A stretch of 64,000 nt of DNA from Phytohabitans aurantiacus (GCF_027923225.1 NZ_BSDI01000002.1:1-64000); one strand, 5' to 3'; shown: positions 53,114 through 59,616, counted from the first letter of the stretch. Translations and numbers: made by a program. The notes: generated by a model from the sequence alone, not told the origin.

Positions 53114-54225
53114 GGGTGCCCTCGGCCGCCGGGCCGGTGCGGTGGTGGCCGATCCCCGGCCGGGGTGGCTTCTGGGCGGTCACCCGGTACGCCGACGTCG
53201 CCGCCGTCCTGGCCGACCACACCCGTTTCACCTCGACCGGCGGCGTGATGCTCAACATGCTGGGCCGGGCGGAGCCGGCGCGCGACCAGCAGTTCGCCGC
53301 CAGCGACCCGCCCCGCCATGGCCTGGTGCGCGGGCCGCTGCAGCGCCGGATGACCGCGCGGGCGGTGCGCCGGCACGAGGACGCGATCCGCGCGCACGTG
53401 CGGGGGACGCTCGCCCCGCTCGCCGACGAGTTCGACCTCGCCGAGGTCACCGCCGGACTTCCGGCCGCGTTCCTCGGCCCACTCATGGGCATCCCGCCGG
53501 CCGACTGGCCCGCGCTGCGCCGGCTGGTCGCCATGTCGGTGGCCGAGGACGACCCCGACGTGACGCTGCCCGCGGGGCCCGAGGCGACGCTGGAGCGGGG
53601 CCACCGGGAGCTGTTCGCGTACCTGCTCGGCCTGCTGCTGGAGCACCGCCGGCACCCGCGCGGCGACCTGGTCGACCTGCTCGCCGCGCTGCCGCTGCGC
53701 CCCGGCGCCGTCGTGGCCAACTGCTACAGCCTGCTGCTCGGCGGCGGCGCGGCCCTCCCGCACGTGCCGACCGCGACCGTCGCCGAGCTGCTCCGAAGTG
53801 GACGGTACGCGGACTGGGCGGCCCGGCCCGACCGGCTCGGCGGCGCGGTCGAGGAGGCGCTGCGGTACACGTCTCCGGCCGGGCATTTCATGCGGCTCGC
53901 CACCCGGGACACCACCGTCGGCGGGGTACCGGTCGCGGCCGGCGACGCCGTCGTGGTCTGGCTCGGCGCCGCCAACCGGGACGAGGCGGTGTTCACCGAC
54001 CCGCATCGGCTCGACCCCTTGCGCCACCCCAACCGGCACCTCGCGTTCGGCGACGGGCGCCACTACTGCCTCGGCGCCGCGATGGCCCGGCTGACGCTGC
54101 GGGTCTTCTTCGAGGAGCTGTTCGCCCGGTACCCCGTCCTCCACCTGGCCGGCGATGTGGAGCGGGTGCGCTCCGCGTGGCTCGGCGGCGTCAAGCGGAT
54201 GCCCGTCGCCGGCAGGCCCCGGTGA
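53110..54225 (+). CDS. Cytochrome P450, likely acting on carrier-bound amino acid
   Basis: 371 residues, short for the family (about 400). ExxR pair E249-R252 (EEALRYTSPAGHFMRLA) and heme loop FGDGRHYCLG with C320 are intact. The I-helix reads LLLGGGAALPHV near 208-219, where relatives have a Thr pair, so the acid-alcohol oxygen-activating residues are missing. Downstream ATG/stop overlaps join it to carrier and adenylation genes. Stand-alone A-PCP plus P450 sets hydroxylate amino acids at the beta carbon in several antibiotic pathways; the lost Thr may mean an unusual oxidation or coupling. Confidence 0.85.
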   Translation: MRVPSAAGPVRWWPIPGRGGFWAVTRYADVAAVLADHTRFTSTGGVMLNMLGRAEPARDQQFAASDPPRHGLVRGPLQRRMTARAVRRHEDAIRAHVRGTLAPLADEFDLAEVTAGLPAAFLGPLMGIPPADWPALRRLVAMSVAEDDPDVTLPAGPEATLERGHRELFAYLLGLLLEHRRHPRGDLVDLLAALPLRPGAVVANCYSLLLGGGAALPHVPTATVAELLRSGRYADWAARPDRLGGAVEEALRYTSPAGHFMRLATRDTTVGGVPVAAGDAVVVWLGAANRDEAVFTDPHRLDPLRHPNRHLAFGDGRHYCLGAAMARLTLRVFFEELFARYPVLHLAGDVERVRSAWLGGVKRMPVAGRPR

Positions 54226-55529
54226 TACCGGAATCCTTGGCCGCGCGGATGGCGGACCGGCGGGACACGCTAGCGGTCGTCGACGCCGAGAAGGCCCTCA
54301 CGTACGGCGACCTCGACGCGCTCACCGCCAGGGTCGCCGGCCACCTGGTCCGCCACGGCGTGGCACCGGGCGAGCGGGTCACCGTCCACACCCGACTGTC
54401 GCGGTGGGCGGTCGTGGCGATGCTCGGCGTGCTCCGGGCCGGCGCCCAGTACGTGCCGGTCGACGCGGCCTTCCCGGCGGCCCGGCGCGCGCTGATGCGC
54501 TCGCACAGCGGCGCCCGTGTCGAGCTCACCGAGCAGTTACTCGCGTCGCTGCCGCCGGCCAGCGGCGGGTGGCGGGACGGGCCGGACGCGTACACCATCT
54601 TCACCAGCGGCTCGACCGGCACGCCGAAGCCGGTCACCGTCTCGCGCGCCGCGCTGGCCTACTCGACCGGTGCCCGGCTGGAGTACTACGGCGAACCGCC
54701 GCGGCGCTTCCTGCTCTGCTCGTCCATCTCGTTCGACAGCTCGGTGGCCGGTCTCTACTGGGCGCTGTGCACCGGCTCGACGTTGCTCATCCCGACCCCC
54801 ACGCCGGCCGACGTGCGCGCGCTGGCTCGGGCGGGTGCGCTGCACCGGCCCACCCACACCCTGATGGTGCCGTCGCTCTACCGCGTGCTGCTGCGCGATC
54901 CGATCCGCAGCCTCACCACGGTGATCGTGGCGGGGGAGACCTGCCCGCCCGCGCTGGTCGACCTGCACTATGAGCGGATGCCGCAGGCGGTGCTCTACAA
55001 CGAATACGGCCCGACCGAGTGCACCGTCTGGAGCACCGTGCACCGGTGCGTGCCCGGTGAGGACCCGGTGCCGATCGGCCGGCCGATCCCCGGCACCACC
55101 GTGACCGTCGAGGACGGCGAGCTCTGCGTCGCCTCGCCCGGCGTGGTGTCCGGCGGGCCGGTGTACCGCACCGGCGACCGGGTCAGCCTCGGCGCCGACG
55201 GGCTGCTGCGCTACCACGGCCGCGTCGACGAGCAGCTCAAGGTCGGCGGCGTGCGGATCGAGCCGGCCGAGATCGAACAAGCGCTGATGTCCGCGCCGGG
55301 CGTGGTGCTGGCCGGCGTCGGCGTGCCGTACCAGGGAGTCGCGTTCGTGGTGAGCACGGCGGCGCTGGACGAACGGGCGCTGCGCGGCCACCTCCTCGCC
55401 CGGCTGCCCGCGGTGGCCGTGCCGGCGGTGTTCCGGAGGGTGGACCGGTTGCCGTTGCTGCCGAACGGAAAGCTCGACCGGCGTGCGCTCAGCCGTCCGG
55501 CCGGCCAAGAAGGGGGTGTCCGGCGCTAG
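54222..55529 (+). CDS. Stand-alone, compact NRPS adenylation enzyme
   Basis: 435 residues, against about 500 or more for adenylation domains. Core A3 TSGSTGTPK at 128-136, A4 with D172 (binds the alpha-amino group) in SFDSSVAGLYW, A5 NEYGPTECTVW, A7 YRTGD at 315-319, A8 RVDEQLKVGGVRIEPAEIE, A10 LPNGKLDR with K417. By-eye specificity positions read D-S-A-L-I-A-E-V-W-K, for which I recall no confident amino acid. The D indicates an alpha-amino acid. The N-terminal subdomain is trimmed between A2 and A3. The GTG overlaps the P450 stop. It is the last gene of the operon. Confidence 0.85.
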   Translation: MIPESLAARMADRRDTLAVVDAEKALTYGDLDALTARVAGHLVRHGVAPGERVTVHTRLSRWAVVAMLGVLRAGAQYVPVDAAFPAARRALMRSHSGARVELTEQLLASLPPASGGWRDGPDAYTIFTSGSTGTPKPVTVSRAALAYSTGARLEYYGEPPRRFLLCSSISFDSSVAGLYWALCTGSTLLIPTPTPADVRALARAGALHRPTHTLMVPSLYRVLLRDPIRSLTTVIVAGETCPPALVDLHYERMPQAVLYNEYGPTECTVWSTVHRCVPGEDPVPIGRPIPGTTVTVEDGELCVASPGVVSGGPVYRTGDRVSLGADGLLRYHGRVDEQLKVGGVRIEPAEIEQALMSAPGVVLAGVGVPYQGVAFVVSTAALDERALRGHLLARLPAVAVPAVFRRVDRLPLLPNGKLDRRALSRPAGQEGGVRR

Positions 55530-55635
55530 GGACAAGTGCGACCACCCTGGTCGCGGCCATCAGATAATCCGTCACGGCGACGTCGATCCTGTCGAGTAAT
55601 TCGTCAAGCCGTCGAGCATGTTCCGCGTCGTCCAT
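55489..55635 (-). CDS. Possible small helical protein, unknown
   Basis: 48 residues: MDDAEHARRLDELLDRIDVA then VTDYLMAATRVVAL and a short polar tail. It overlaps the 3' end of the adenylation gene by 41 bp on the opposite strand. The amphipathic pattern looks protein-like, but there is no clear ribosome site and no family match. It could equally be chance reading of GC-rich DNA. Confidence 0.3.
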   Translation of the reverse strand: MDDAEHARRLDELLDRIDVAVTDYLMAATRVVALVPSAGHPLLGRPDG

Positions 55636-55728
55636 GTGCCGAATTATCACGCTGCCACCGGCAGGCCGATGGCCTCCCCGGAGCGGGGAGGCCATCCTCA
55701 TGCGATCAGACGGACGACCGGTTCGGTA

Positions 55729-56163
55729 TCAACCGCAGGCGGACGCTGGGCGGACGTCCCGGACCGCCCAGCGAGCGACGTCCTGGCCGGCGATGAACTG
55801 GGGAAGCGCAATGGTTGCTGGCCCATGGGTCGTGGCATAGAAGTCCCATTTCCAACTGGCGTTGAGGTAGTAAGAATCGGCGCAGTACCCGGGGCCGACG
55901 TAATATGCCTCGGCTATCTCCCACCCGAAGTAGCCGTCCGTTCGCTGGCGCGCCGGCAGTACCGCGTCGTAGTTCTCGAAACCGTCGTAGTCGTTTGAGA
56001 CGCCGATCCCGATGTTGTTCTCATTGCTGATGTAGCTGATCAGCCTCTGTGCCGCGACAGAAGTCGTCTTGTCGGTGTTCGGCTCGGCGTTCGCCGGAAC
56101 GCTCACCGAACTCACGGCCGCTACCGACACGACCAGCAGGGCCAGACCTCTCAGAAACTTCAC
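55729..56163 (-). CDS. Small secreted protein, unknown
   Basis: 144 residues. Signal peptide KFLRGLALLVVSVAAVSSVS with cleavage after VPANA. The mature ~115 residues are rich in Tyr, Trp and Asn (EAYYVGPGYCADSYYLNASW, KWDFYATTHGPATIALPQF) with two cysteines that could pair. GAGGGGAG five bases upstream sets the GTG. Lower GC than the NRPS operon suggests separate acquisition. No family is recognised. An extracellular role only. Confidence 0.7.
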   Translation of the reverse strand: MKFLRGLALLVVSVAAVSSVSVPANAEPNTDKTTSVAAQRLISYISNENNIGIGVSNDYDGFENYDAVLPARQRTDGYFGWEIAEAYYVGPGYCADSYYLNASWKWDFYATTHGPATIALPQFIAGQDVARWAVRDVRPASACG

Positions 56164-56807
56164 TTCGCTCCCCTCTTGGCACGCTGAAACAGCCCGCGAC
56201 GCCTTCATCCGCTGGACCGTCACAACTCGAGTTGTCGACGAGAACGACACTACGGTCGCCTAGCTTCATATCTGCTTCACGCCTTATCCCGACCTCGCTG
56301 ACCCAAGGTTGGTCGAGGGAAGCCATGCGGCTCGGTCGCGCACGCGACGAATTCGACGGGTCGGCAACGCAGTTGGCGCCCCACGCCTCGCTGCTCGCCA
56401 CGCCCGCGGTCGCCGCGGCACCGGCGCCCGGCGGGTCCGGGACGCCAGCAGCCCGGCCACGATCCGCAACGCCCAGACCGGACTGTGCGCATCCGATGAA
56501 GAACATGGAACAACGCAGACCGAAAAGACGTTGCATCCGGTGGACACAGCCACCTAACGTGTACTTCAACAGATCAACCACCGAGCCAGGGAGCACCGAA
56601 ATGTTGTGGCAAGCCACGTTCAAACCGCAGCGGTCAACGCTATGCGGTTCCGCGGGCATGTCCTACGTCGGGCGACCCTCCGATATGACCGCCAGCGAGA
56701 AGCCGAACCGGGGCAGGCGGCGAACGTAGACGCAGCACAGACAGCGTCTACGCCGCCCACCCAGACCAGGGATAGGGCGGCTTTTCGTTGTAGCACAACA
56801 ACCTCAT
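56164..56807. other. Gene-poor stretch between secreted protein and tRNA array
   Basis: About 640 bp in which I see no convincing gene; overlapping frames on both strands are low-quality Arg/Pro-rich readings. It must hold the promoter of the secreted-protein gene near 56170-56260. At its right end are a perfect 9-bp inverted repeat CGTAGACGC (56725-56733 / 56744-56752) and a terminator-like hairpin (56752-56785), directly before the first tRNA. Confidence 0.5.
56752..56785 (+). terminator. Hairpin with TTTT tail before the tRNA array
   Basis: GCCGCCC (56752-56758) pairs with GGGCGGC (56775-56781), followed by TTTT. It may shield the array from upstream transcription. The 16-base loop is long, so strength is uncertain. 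Confidence 0.45.
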
Positions 56808-56880
56808 AGGGGTGTGGCGCAACTGGTAGCGCAGCGGTCTCCAAAACCGCAGGCTGCAGGTTCGAATCCTGTCACCCCTG
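56808..56880 (+). tRNA. tRNA-Trp (CCA)
   Basis: Full cloverleaf: acceptor AGGGGTG/CACCCCT, anticodon loop CTCCAAA, T-arm GCAGG-TTCGAAT-CCTGT. It stands 110 bp ahead of the dense array and could be the resident chromosomal gene beside which the array lies. Confidence 0.95.
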
Positions 56881-56951
56881 CTTTGCCCTGCGCATTTCCG
56901 CGCGGAATGGCATTGATAGTTGAGAATTCCACAGTGGATGGCATAAACGAA

Positions 56952-56986
56952 GCCCGGTCGGCGGTAAACGCTGCCGCCGGCCGGGC
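56952..56986 (+). terminator. 13-bp stem hairpin between tRNA-Trp and the array
   Basis: GCCCGGTCGGCGG (56952-56964) pairs with 56974-56986 (one G-U) around a 9-base loop. It resembles the hairpin after the HNH gene (58021-58053). No U-tract follows. It could be a terminator or a processing signal. Confidence 0.5.
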
Positions 56987-56990
56987 AATC

Positions 56991-57061
56991 TGGGGCGAGG
57001 GAGCTGGTTGACCCGCCGCGCTTGGGACGCGGAGACACGCGGTTCGATTCCGTGGCCTCAG
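56991..57061 (+). tRNA. tRNA-Pro (UGG)
   Basis: Anticodon stem CCGCG/CGCGG with loop CTTGGGA; T-arm GCGG-TTCGATT-CCGT; acceptor TGGGGC/GGCCTCA with one weak pair. 71 bases, no encoded CCA. Confidence 0.8.
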
Positions 57062-57066
57062 ACTCT

Positions 57067-57139
57067 GGGCTTGTAGCGCAGCTGGTAGCGCGCCGCCTCG
57101 GCAGGGCGGAGGTCCCCGGTTCGAACCCGGGCAGGTCCA
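57067..57139 (+). tRNA. tRNA-Ala (GGC)
   Basis: Anticodon stem CCGCC/GGCGG, loop TCGGCAG. The acceptor keeps the G3-U70 wobble pair that marks alanine tRNAs (GGGCTTG/CAGGTCC). Confidence 0.9.
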
Positions 57140-57146
57140 CGCACAT

Positions 57147-57219
57147 GCCCGCCAAGCTCAGCAGGTTGAGCGCGCCTCTGAAACGGGCGAGGTCGCTGGT
57201 TCGATCCCAGCGGCGGGCA
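57147..57219 (+). tRNA. tRNA-Phe (GAA)
   Basis: Acceptor GCCCGCC/GGCGGGC, discriminator A, anticodon loop CTGAAAC on a CGCCT/GGGCG stem, T-arm GCTGG-TTCGATC-CCAGC. Confidence 0.9.
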
Positions 57220-57230
57220 CGCTCGAACGT

Positions 57231-57307
57231 TCCGGGGTGCGGTGTTGGCAGCCGCGACGGGACTTTGGATCCCGGCACAGACGCAGGTTCGATTCCTGCA
57301 CCCGGAG
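57231..57307 (+). tRNA. tRNA-Gln (UUG)
   Basis: Anticodon stem CGGGA/TCCCG, loop CTTTGGA; T-arm GCAGG-TTCGATT-CCTGC; an 8-base variable region makes it 77 bases. CCA follows the discriminator G. Confidence 0.85.
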
Positions 57308-57311
57308 CCAT

Positions 57312-57384
57312 GCCGAGGTAGCCCAAAGGAAGAGGCGACCGGCTCAAACCCGGTACAGCGCGGGTTCGACCCCCGCTCTCGGCA
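57312..57384 (+). tRNA. Class I tRNA with Leu anticodon (CAA)
   Basis: 73 bases; anticodon stem ACCGG/CCGGT with loop CTCAAAC. Bacterial leucine tRNAs carry a long variable arm, but this one has only five bases (ACAGC) there. Its D-arm (TAGCCCAAAGGAAGAGGC) is shared in type with the array's two other Leu-anticodon tRNAs. Confidence 0.8.
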
Positions 57385-57389
57385 CGCAC

Positions 57390-57459
57390 GCCTTCGCCCG
57401 ACGGGTCGGGCCTCGTCCTGGTACGACGGGAGCAGCCGGTTCGAACCCGGCCGAAGGCT
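57390..57459 (+). tRNA. tRNA-Thr (GGU)
   Basis: Acceptor GCCTTCG/CGAAGGC, discriminator T, then CCA at 57460-57462. Anticodon stem TCGTC/GACGG with loop CTGGTAC. The D-loop is short, total 70 bases. Confidence 0.85.
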
Positions 57460-57463
57460 CCAT

Positions 57464-57536
57464 GCGGTTGTAGCTCAGTAGGTAGAGCGCGACGTTGCCA
57501 ACGTCGAGGTCGCCGGTTCGAACCCGGCCTGCCGCT
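57464..57536 (+). tRNA. tRNA-Gly (GCC)
   Basis: Anticodon stem CGACG/CGTCG, loop TTGCCAA; T-arm GCCGG-TTCGAAC-CCGGC. Discriminator T and encoded CCA (57537-57539). One acceptor mismatch. Confidence 0.9.
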
Positions 57537-57575
57537 CCAACATCCCACCGATAGCCACAACGAAAGGAGGATCCG

Positions 57576-58016
57576 GTGGACGTCCTGGTCATCAACGCCG
57601 ACCTTGGCCCGCTCCACCGGGTCAGTCTCCGCCACGCCGTGCGGATGCTCGTGCGGAAGGTCGCCGAGGTCCACGAAGCACACCCCGACCAGGTGATCGG
57701 TGTCTACCCGATCCCGACGGTCGTGCGGCTGGTCCGGTACGTGGTCACCCGCTGGCGGTACTCCAGCGGGCCGGGCTGGTCCCGCCCCGGCGTACTGCTT
57801 CGGGACAAGCGGGTGTGCGGCTACTGCGGCGGTCACGCCACCACCGTCGACCACATCCTGCCCCGCTCTCGCGGTGGTAAGAACACCTGGTCCAACACGA
57901 TCGCGGCCTGTGGCGGCTGCAATCAGCGCAAGGGTGACCGTACTCCTGCCGAAGCCGGTATGCGGCTGCGGTACGAGGCGACGGTCCCGTCGTGGGCGGC
58001 GCTCGCGGCGCGCTGA
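57576..58016 (+). CDS. HNH endonuclease inside the tRNA array
   Basis: 146 residues. Zinc cysteines C81-C84 (CGYC) and C112-C115 (CGGC) frame the HNH core TTVDHILPRSRGG with H93, N107 (WSNTIAACGGC) and N116/K119. The N-terminal ~70 residues (MDVLVINADLGPLHRVSLRH) match the group of phage and actinobacterial HNH proteins that start the same way. AAAGGAGG five bases before the GTG gives strong translation. A perfect terminator follows 4 bp after the stop. It is encoded in line with the tRNAs and may be a homing-type nuclease that moves the array, or a phage packaging/defence relic. Confidence 0.9.
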   Translation: MDVLVINADLGPLHRVSLRHAVRMLVRKVAEVHEAHPDQVIGVYPIPTVVRLVRYVVTRWRYSSGPGWSRPGVLLRDKRVCGYCGGHATTVDHILPRSRGGKNTWSNTIAACGGCNQRKGDRTPAEAGMRLRYEATVPSWAALAAR

Positions 58017-58020
58017 TGGT

Positions 58021-58053
58021 GCGGCCGGCGGCAACTCTCTCGCCGCCGGCCGC
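58021..58053 (+). terminator. Intrinsic terminator after the HNH gene
   Basis: Perfect 12-bp stem GCGGCCGGCGGC (58021-58032) / GCCGCCGGCCGC (58042-58053), 9-base loop, then CTTT. It ends 3 bp before the next tRNA gene. Confidence 0.8.
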
Positions 58054-58056
58054 CTT

Positions 58057-58128
58057 TCCCGGATCGTCTAACCGGTAGGACACAGCACTCTGGATGCTGG
58101 GGTCGAGGTTCGAGTCCTTGTCCGGGAG
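58057..58128 (+). tRNA. tRNA-Gln (CUG)
   Basis: Acceptor TCCCGGA/TCCGGGA, discriminator G, anticodon stem CAGCA/TGCTG with loop CTCTGGA. Confidence 0.9.
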
Positions 58129-58131
58129 CTC

Positions 58132-58189
58132 GGCAGGGCGCGGTGTGGTCGCACCGCGCAGAGAGGCCCACCAAGGTGGTGCCCCTGCC
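58132..58189 (+). ncRNA. tRNA-like three-stem fold without a T-arm
   Basis: A closing stem GGCAGG/CCTGCC (58132-58137 with 58184-58189) encloses two hairpins: GCGCGGTG/CACCGCGC (58138-58145 with 58152-58159, six-base loop) and GGC-CCAC/GTGG-GCC (58165-58171 with 58176-58183, one bulge). It fills the slot between two tRNA genes but has no TTCGA T-loop and no standard anticodon arm. Whether it is transcribed and kept is unknown. Confidence 0.4.
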
Positions 58190-58195
58190 ACACAT

Positions 58196-58268
58196 GCCCT
58201 CGTAGCCCAGCGGGAGAGGCACGACGTTGAGGACGTCGCCAGCGCGAGTTCGAATCTCGCCGAGGGTA
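58196..58268 (+). tRNA. Class I tRNA with Leu anticodon (GAG)
   Basis: Anticodon stem CGACG/CGTCG, loop TTGAGGA; variable region only five bases (CCAGC), not the long arm of leucine tRNAs. D-arm of the GTAGCCCAGCGGGAGAGGC type. Acceptor GCCCTCG/CGAGGGT, discriminator A. Confidence 0.8.
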
Positions 58269-58273
58269 CACAT

Positions 58274-58346
58274 GCCGACGAAGCTCAACAGGTAGAGCAG
58301 CCGCCTTGTAAGCGACAGGTAGCCGGTTCAAGTCCGGCCGTCGGCT
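58274..58346 (+). tRNA. tRNA-Thr (UGU)
   Basis: Anticodon loop CTTGTAA on GCCGC/GCGAC (one mismatch); acceptor GCCGACG/CGTCGGC; discriminator T with encoded CCA (58347-58349). Confidence 0.85.
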
Positions 58347-58350
58347 CCAT

Positions 58351-58422
58351 GCCAGCGCAGCACGACAGGTGGTGCAGTCGTCTCGTAAGCGACCGGAGGG
58401 CGTTCGAGTCGCCCCGCTGGCT
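58351..58422 (+). tRNA. tRNA-Thr (CGU)
   Basis: Acceptor GCCAGCG/CGCTGGC, anticodon stem GTCGT/GCGAC with loop CTCGTAA. T-arm GGGCG-TTCGAGT-CGCCC. Confidence 0.85.
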
Positions 58423-58427
58423 CTCTT

Positions 58428-58501
58428 GGGGATGTAGCTCACCTTGGTAGAGCGCCTGTCTTGCAAACAGGAGGTAGCCGGTTCAAGTCCGGCCTTCTCC
58501 A
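58428..58501 (+). tRNA. tRNA-Ala (UGC)
   Basis: Anticodon stem CCTGT/ACAGG, loop CTTGCAA; G3-U70 kept in acceptor GGGGATG/CTTCTCC; CCA encoded at 58502-58504. Confidence 0.9.
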
Positions 58502-58505
58502 CCAT

Positions 58506-58579
58506 GCCCGCGTAGCCCAAATGGCAGAGGCGTCCGGTTCAGGGCCGGAAGGTTGGGGGTTCGAATCCCTCGGCGGGTA
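58506..58579 (+). tRNA. Class I tRNA with Leu anticodon (CAG)
   Basis: Anticodon stem TCCGG/CCGGA, loop TTCAGGG; short variable region instead of the leucine long arm. D-arm TAGCCCAAATGGCAGAGGC matches the other two Leu-anticodon tRNAs of the array. Discriminator A. Confidence 0.8.
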
Positions 58580-58589
58580 CGCAGCACAT

Positions 58590-58663
58590 GCCGACGTAGC
58601 TCAATGGTCAGAGCAGCCGCCTGTCGAGCGGAAAGGTCGCGGGTTCGAGTCCCGTCGTTGGCG
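58590..58663 (+). tRNA. tRNA-Asp (GUC)
   Basis: Anticodon loop CTGTCGA on a CCGC/GCGG stem; discriminator G as usual for Asp; T-arm GCGGG-TTCGAGT-CCCGT. Confidence 0.85.
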
Positions 58664-58668
58664 CGCAT

Positions 58669-58751
58669 GGAGGGTTCGCCATCGGTAAGGCAAGCGGGTT
58701 GCTAACCCGTCGCGGGTCACACCGTTGCCGGTTCGAATCCGGCACTCTCCG
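58669..58751 (+). tRNA. tRNA-Ser (GCU)
   Basis: Class II with a long variable arm, anticodon stem GCGGG/CCCGT, loop TTGCTAA; acceptor GGAGGGT/ACTCTCC; discriminator G; CCA at 58752-58754. Confidence 0.9.
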
Positions 58752-58755
58752 CCAG

Positions 58756-58829
58756 GTCGTCGTGGCCAAGCAGGTGAAGGCACCTCGCTGATAACGAGGA
58801 GATCGCTGGTTCGAACCCAGCCGACGACA
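58756..58829 (+). tRNA. tRNA-Ile (GAU)
   Basis: Acceptor GTCGTCG/CGACGAC, anticodon stem CCTCG/CGAGG with loop CTGATAA, discriminator A. Confidence 0.9.
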
Positions 58830-58834
58830 CTCAT

Positions 58835-58907
58835 GCCTCGGTGGCGCAGTGGATAGCGCACCTGATTACGGATCAGGGGGTCGCAGGTTCGAATCCTGCT
58901 CGGGGCA
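58835..58907 (+). tRNA. tRNA-Arg (ACG)
   Basis: Anticodon stem CCTGA/TCAGG, loop TTACGGA; A34 is presumably edited to inosine. Acceptor GCCTCGG/TCGGGGC. Confidence 0.9.
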
Positions 58908-58912
58908 CGTAT

Positions 58913-58986
58913 CGGGACGTGGCGCAGCTTGGTAGCGCACTCGGCTGGGGGTCGAGTGGTCGTCGGTTCGAATCCGGCCGTCCCGA
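58913..58986 (+). tRNA. tRNA-Pro (GGG)
   Basis: Acceptor CGGGACG/CGTCCCG, anticodon stem CTCGG/TCGAG with loop CTGGGGG; discriminator A and encoded CCA (58987-58989). Confidence 0.9.
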
Positions 58987-58990
58987 CCAA

Positions 58991-59064
58991 CGGGTTGTGG
59001 CTCAGCTTGGTAGAGCACTGCGTTCGGGACGCAGGGGTCGTGGGTTCAAATCCCGCCAACCCGA
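58991..59064 (+). tRNA. tRNA-Pro (CGG)
   Basis: Acceptor CGGGTTG/CAACCCG, anticodon stem CTGCG/CGCAG with loop TTCGGGA. Very regular cloverleaf. Confidence 0.9.
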
Positions 59065-59068
59065 CAGT

Positions 59069-59152
59069 GGAAGGCAGCGCGGCGTGGGCCGCAGCCGGCC
59101 TCGAAAGCCGGAGCCCGGTGAAAGCCGGCGGGTTCGACTCCTGGGCCTTCCG
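59069..59152 (+). tRNA. tRNA-Ser (CGA)
   Basis: Class II, long variable arm, anticodon stem CCGGC/GCCGG with loop CTCGAAA; acceptor GGAAGGC/GCCTTCC, discriminator G, followed by CCA. Confidence 0.9.
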
Positions 59153-59156
59153 CCAT

Positions 59157-59228
59157 GCCTTCGTAGCTCAGAGGAAGAGCAACCGCCTCTTAAGCGGTGG
59201 GTCGGGATTTCGAAATTCCCCGGGGGCA
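59157..59228 (+). tRNA. tRNA-Lys (CUU)
   Basis: Anticodon stem ACCGC/GCGGT, loop CTCTTAA; T-arm GGGAT-TTCGAAA-TTCCC; acceptor with two G-U pairs. Confidence 0.9.
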
Positions 59229-59234
59229 CAACAC

Positions 59235-59306
59235 GCGGTGCGTGCGCTGGATGCGCTGCTGGGCCTTCTAAGCCCACCGTGCTGGGTTCGATTCCCAGGT
59301 GCCGCA
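59235..59306 (+). tRNA. tRNA-Arg (UCU)
   Basis: Anticodon stem TGGGC/GCCCA, loop CTTCTAA; acceptor GCGGTGC/GTGCCGC; CCA encoded at 59307-59309. Confidence 0.9.
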
Positions 59307-59310
59307 CCAT

Positions 59311-59383
59311 CTCCCGCTAGCTCAACGGACAGAGCAGCGTGGTCCTAACGCGACGGTTCCAGGTTCGACTCCTGGGCGGGAGA
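59311..59383 (+). tRNA. tRNA-Arg (CCU)
   Basis: Loop GTCCTAA gives CCU with U33 and A37 in place; the stem has four pairs and one G-A mismatch. A shifted loop would read UCC (Gly) but would lose U33. Confidence 0.75.
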
Positions 59384-59389
59384 CAACAT

Positions 59390-59462
59390 GCCGTCGGCGC
59401 CCGACTGGACGGGCTCCTGGCTTTTACCCAGGACTGAAGGGGTTCGAGTCCTCTCGGCGGCA
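59390..59462 (+). tRNA. tRNA-Lys (UUU)
   Basis: Anticodon stem CCTGG/CCAGG, loop CTTTTAC; acceptor GCCGTCG/CGGCGGC; T-arm AGGGG-TTCGAGT-CCTCT. Confidence 0.9.
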
Positions 59463-59464
59463 CT

Positions 59465-59536
59465 GCGGGTAGGAGCACCGGTCGTGCTCAACGGTCTCAT
59501 AAGCCGAGTCAGGTGGATTCGACTCCCACACCCGCT
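59465..59536 (+). tRNA. tRNA-Met or Ile2 (CAU)
   Basis: Loop CTCATAA; no run of three G-C pairs in the anticodon stem, so not an initiator. Acceptor GCGGGT/ACCCGC with a mismatch at the base. Lysidine modification (Ile2) cannot be excluded. Confidence 0.75.
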
Positions 59537-59539
59537 CCC

Positions 59540-59612
59540 GTCCCGATGGCCCAGATGGTAGGGCGCCGCCTCGACACGGCGGAGGCCGGCGGTTCGAATC
59601 CGTCTCGGGACA
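59540..59612 (+). tRNA. tRNA-Val (GAC)
   Basis: Acceptor GTCCCGA/TCGGGAC, anticodon stem CCGCC/GGCGG with loop TCGACAC; discriminator A, CCA at 59613-59615. Confidence 0.9.
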
Positions 59613-59616
59613 CCAT

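Noticed and set aside
56277..56659. Open frames on both strands before the tRNA array
   Set aside because: Short, Arg/Ser/Pro-rich, no ribosome site, no fold; treated as non-coding.
56748..58034. Minus-strand 428-codon frame across tRNA genes and the HNH gene
   Set aside because: It reads through at least eight tRNA genes; such GSNRRP-type peptides are well-known artefacts of antisense tRNA sequence.
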